Shown here piece by piece: positions 62,857-64,000 of a stretch of DNA of 64,000 nt (its first letter is position 1; each line of letters starts with the position of its first letter). The translations under genes were made by a program, and so were the position numbers. A model generated the notes under the pieces. It did not search any database, had not been told where the DNA came from, and worked only from the letters and a program-made list of their open reading frames with translations. Origin of the DNA: Lewinella sp. LCG006 (GTDB lineage: Bacteria; Bacteroidota; Bacteroidia; Chitinophagales; Saprospiraceae); contig NZ_CP160680.1 in assembly GCF_040784935.1 (NCBI RefSeq), forward strand, positions 4,879,802 through 4,943,801. The letters run 5' to 3'.

Positions 62857-63930
62857 TTAACCAACTTCCTGTTCTTTGGCCGCAGGTTGATTTTCCGGAC
62901 GTAGGCTTCTTACCGTACGGCCCGCTTGCCACATCTCACTGTTATGCAATTCTGAAAGCTCCGCCTCAAGTTTTACCCGGTAGTCTGGCTGGCTGTTTGA
63001 GTCAATTGAGCGTTGGGCTTCCTTACCAGAAGCAACGCTGTCGTACAGGTCATTAAAGACGGGGAGTACAGCATCACGGAATTTGTTTTTCCAGTCAAGG
63101 GCACCACGCTGTGCGGTGGTTGAACAATTGGCGTACATCCAGTCCATACCGTTTTCAGCAACCAATGGCATAAGACTTTGTGTAAGTTCTTCTACCGTTT
63201 CATTGAAGGCCTCACTTGGAGAGTGTCCCCGTTCGCGTAATACGGAATATTGGGCCTCAAAGATTCCCTGAATAGCACCCATAAGGGTTCCGCGCTCGCC
63301 AGTAAGGTCGCTGTATACTTCTTTTTTGAAGGTCGTTTCGAATAAATACCCAGAACCAATACCGATACCCAAAGCGATCACCCTTTCTTTGGCACGGCCC
63401 GTAGCATCCTGGTGGATCGCGTAAGAAGAATTGAGTCCGCGGCCTTCGACAAACATACGGCGCAAGCTGGTACCACTCCCTTTGGGAGCTACGAGGATAA
63501 CATCGACATCAGCAGGTGGAACAATGCCCGTACGGTCGAGGTAAGTAATACCAAAACCGTGAGAAAAATACAAAGCTTTACCAGGGGTAAGGTGCTTCTT
63601 GATGGTTGGCCACATCGCAATCTGAGCAGCATCAGAGAGTAGATACTGGATCACTGTTCCTTTTTCGGCAGCTTCTTCAATAGAAAACAGGGTTTCTCCG
63701 GGTACAAAGCCGTCAGCGATGGCTTTATCCCACGATTTTGAAGGCTGGCGTTGTCCTACAATGACATGGAAACCATTGTCTCTCAGGTTGAGTGCTTGGC
63801 CAGGGCCTTGTACACCATAGCCAATAATCGCGATGGTCTCTTCCTTTAAAACGGTTTGCGCTTTTTCTAATGAGAATTCTTCCCGGGTAGCTACATTCTC
63901 TTCGGTGCCACCAAAATTCAATTTTGCCAT
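62857..63930 (-). CDS. ilvC: Ketol-acid reductoisomerase
   Basis: 357 residues. IAIIGYGVQGPGQALNLRDN is the Rossmann motif, followed by VGQRQPSKSWDKA (the Arg and Ser fit NADPH use), YLLSDAAQ, LYFSHGFGITYLDRTGI, VILVAPKGSGTSLRRMF, ETTFKKEVYSDLTGERGTLM, EAFNETVEELTQSLMPLV and C-terminal helices. Converts acetolactate or acetohydroxybutyrate in valine and isoleucine synthesis. Upstream branched-chain genes probably lie beyond the window. The last 70 bp of the window are its upstream region, with no gene assigned. Confidence 0.96.
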   Translation of the reverse strand: MAKLNFGGTEENVATREEFSLEKAQTVLKEETIAIIGYGVQGPGQALNLRDNGFHVIVGQRQPSKSWDKAIADGFVPGETLFSIEEAAEKGTVIQYLLSDAAQIAMWPTIKKHLTPGKALYFSHGFGITYLDRTGIVPPADVDVILVAPKGSGTSLRRMFVEGRGLNSSYAIHQDATGRAKERVIALGIGIGSGYLFETTFKKEVYSDLTGERGTLMGAIQGIFEAQYSVLRERGHSPSEAFNETVEELTQSLMPLVAENGMDWMYANCSTTAQRGALDWKNKFRDAVLPVFNDLYDSVASGKEAQRSIDSNSQPDYRVKLEAELSELHNSEMWQAGRTVRSLRPENQPAAKEQEVG

Positions 63931-64000
63931 GATATGCGGATTTTTCTAAGTTGTTAAATTATTAGTGGGCAGCCTCAGCCAATTACCCAATCAAAGTTCA

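Noticed and set aside
63931-64000. 3' end of another branched-chain gene upstream of ilvC
   Set aside because: Short open stretches are present but too little sequence is available to support a gene.

Overview
The window reads as one contig of a Bacteroidota chromosome, most likely a Saprospiria (Lewinella-like) environmental bacterium. This is inferred from a SusC/SusD pair, type IX secretion (T9SS) C-terminal sorting domains of both A and B type, a PorX regulator, LytTR signalling, a DUF5916 protein and Bacteroidota-style short intergenic spacing. No rRNA, tRNA or CRISPR array was seen.

Layout. (1) 1-14.7 kb, + strand: a polysaccharide utilisation locus made of a truncated Y_Y_Y/HTH regulator, a secreted GH144-type glucanase, a five-repeat secreted T9SS protein, a GH144-type lipoprotein, a GH3 beta-glucosidase, SusC and SusD. 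The pairing of GH144 with GH3 points to beta-1,2-glucan as substrate. (2) 14.9-20.3 kb: M20 amidohydrolase, rhodanese, a secreted protein of unknown function, xseB-xseA and a DUF6498-like membrane protein. (3) 20.8-31.2 kb: a small protein, a YqiJ-like OB-fold membrane protein, a YqiK-like flotillin, a four-helix-bundle (S23/IVP) gene, a 1619-residue coiled-coil AAA ATPase and a membrane nucleotide cyclase. (4) 31.2-38.5 kb: small housekeeping or unknown genes with one intact IS3-family element. (5) 38.7-50.4 kb: PorX, an AAA ATPase, a giant SprB-repeat T9SS type B protein, a thioredoxin-like protein and DUF5916. (6) 50.7-64 kb: SH3-like secreted protein, CPBP protease, a REP-associated tyrosine transposase, quinone oxidoreductase, a TonB-type barrel facing a LytS/LytTR pair, DUF3050, a DUF4130-type repair protein, a head-GIN protein, then ilvA and ilvC.

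The most unusual content is non-coding. Four loci (10.0, 24.1, 24.9 and 47.4 kb) carry arrays in which a near-constant 12-14 nt spacer alternates with short hyphenated palindromes of changing sequence. Three of the four are mirrored into large inverted repeats whose outer ends carry GGTAG-like sequence, and in three cases this end lies over the TAG stop codon of the neighbouring gene. A second family of about 190-200 bp (17.0 and 62.7 kb) consists of two inverted 57-bp copies around an unrelated centre. The RAYT gene contains REP-like palindromes inside its own reading frame. Everything here is from reading the sequence; no searches were run.
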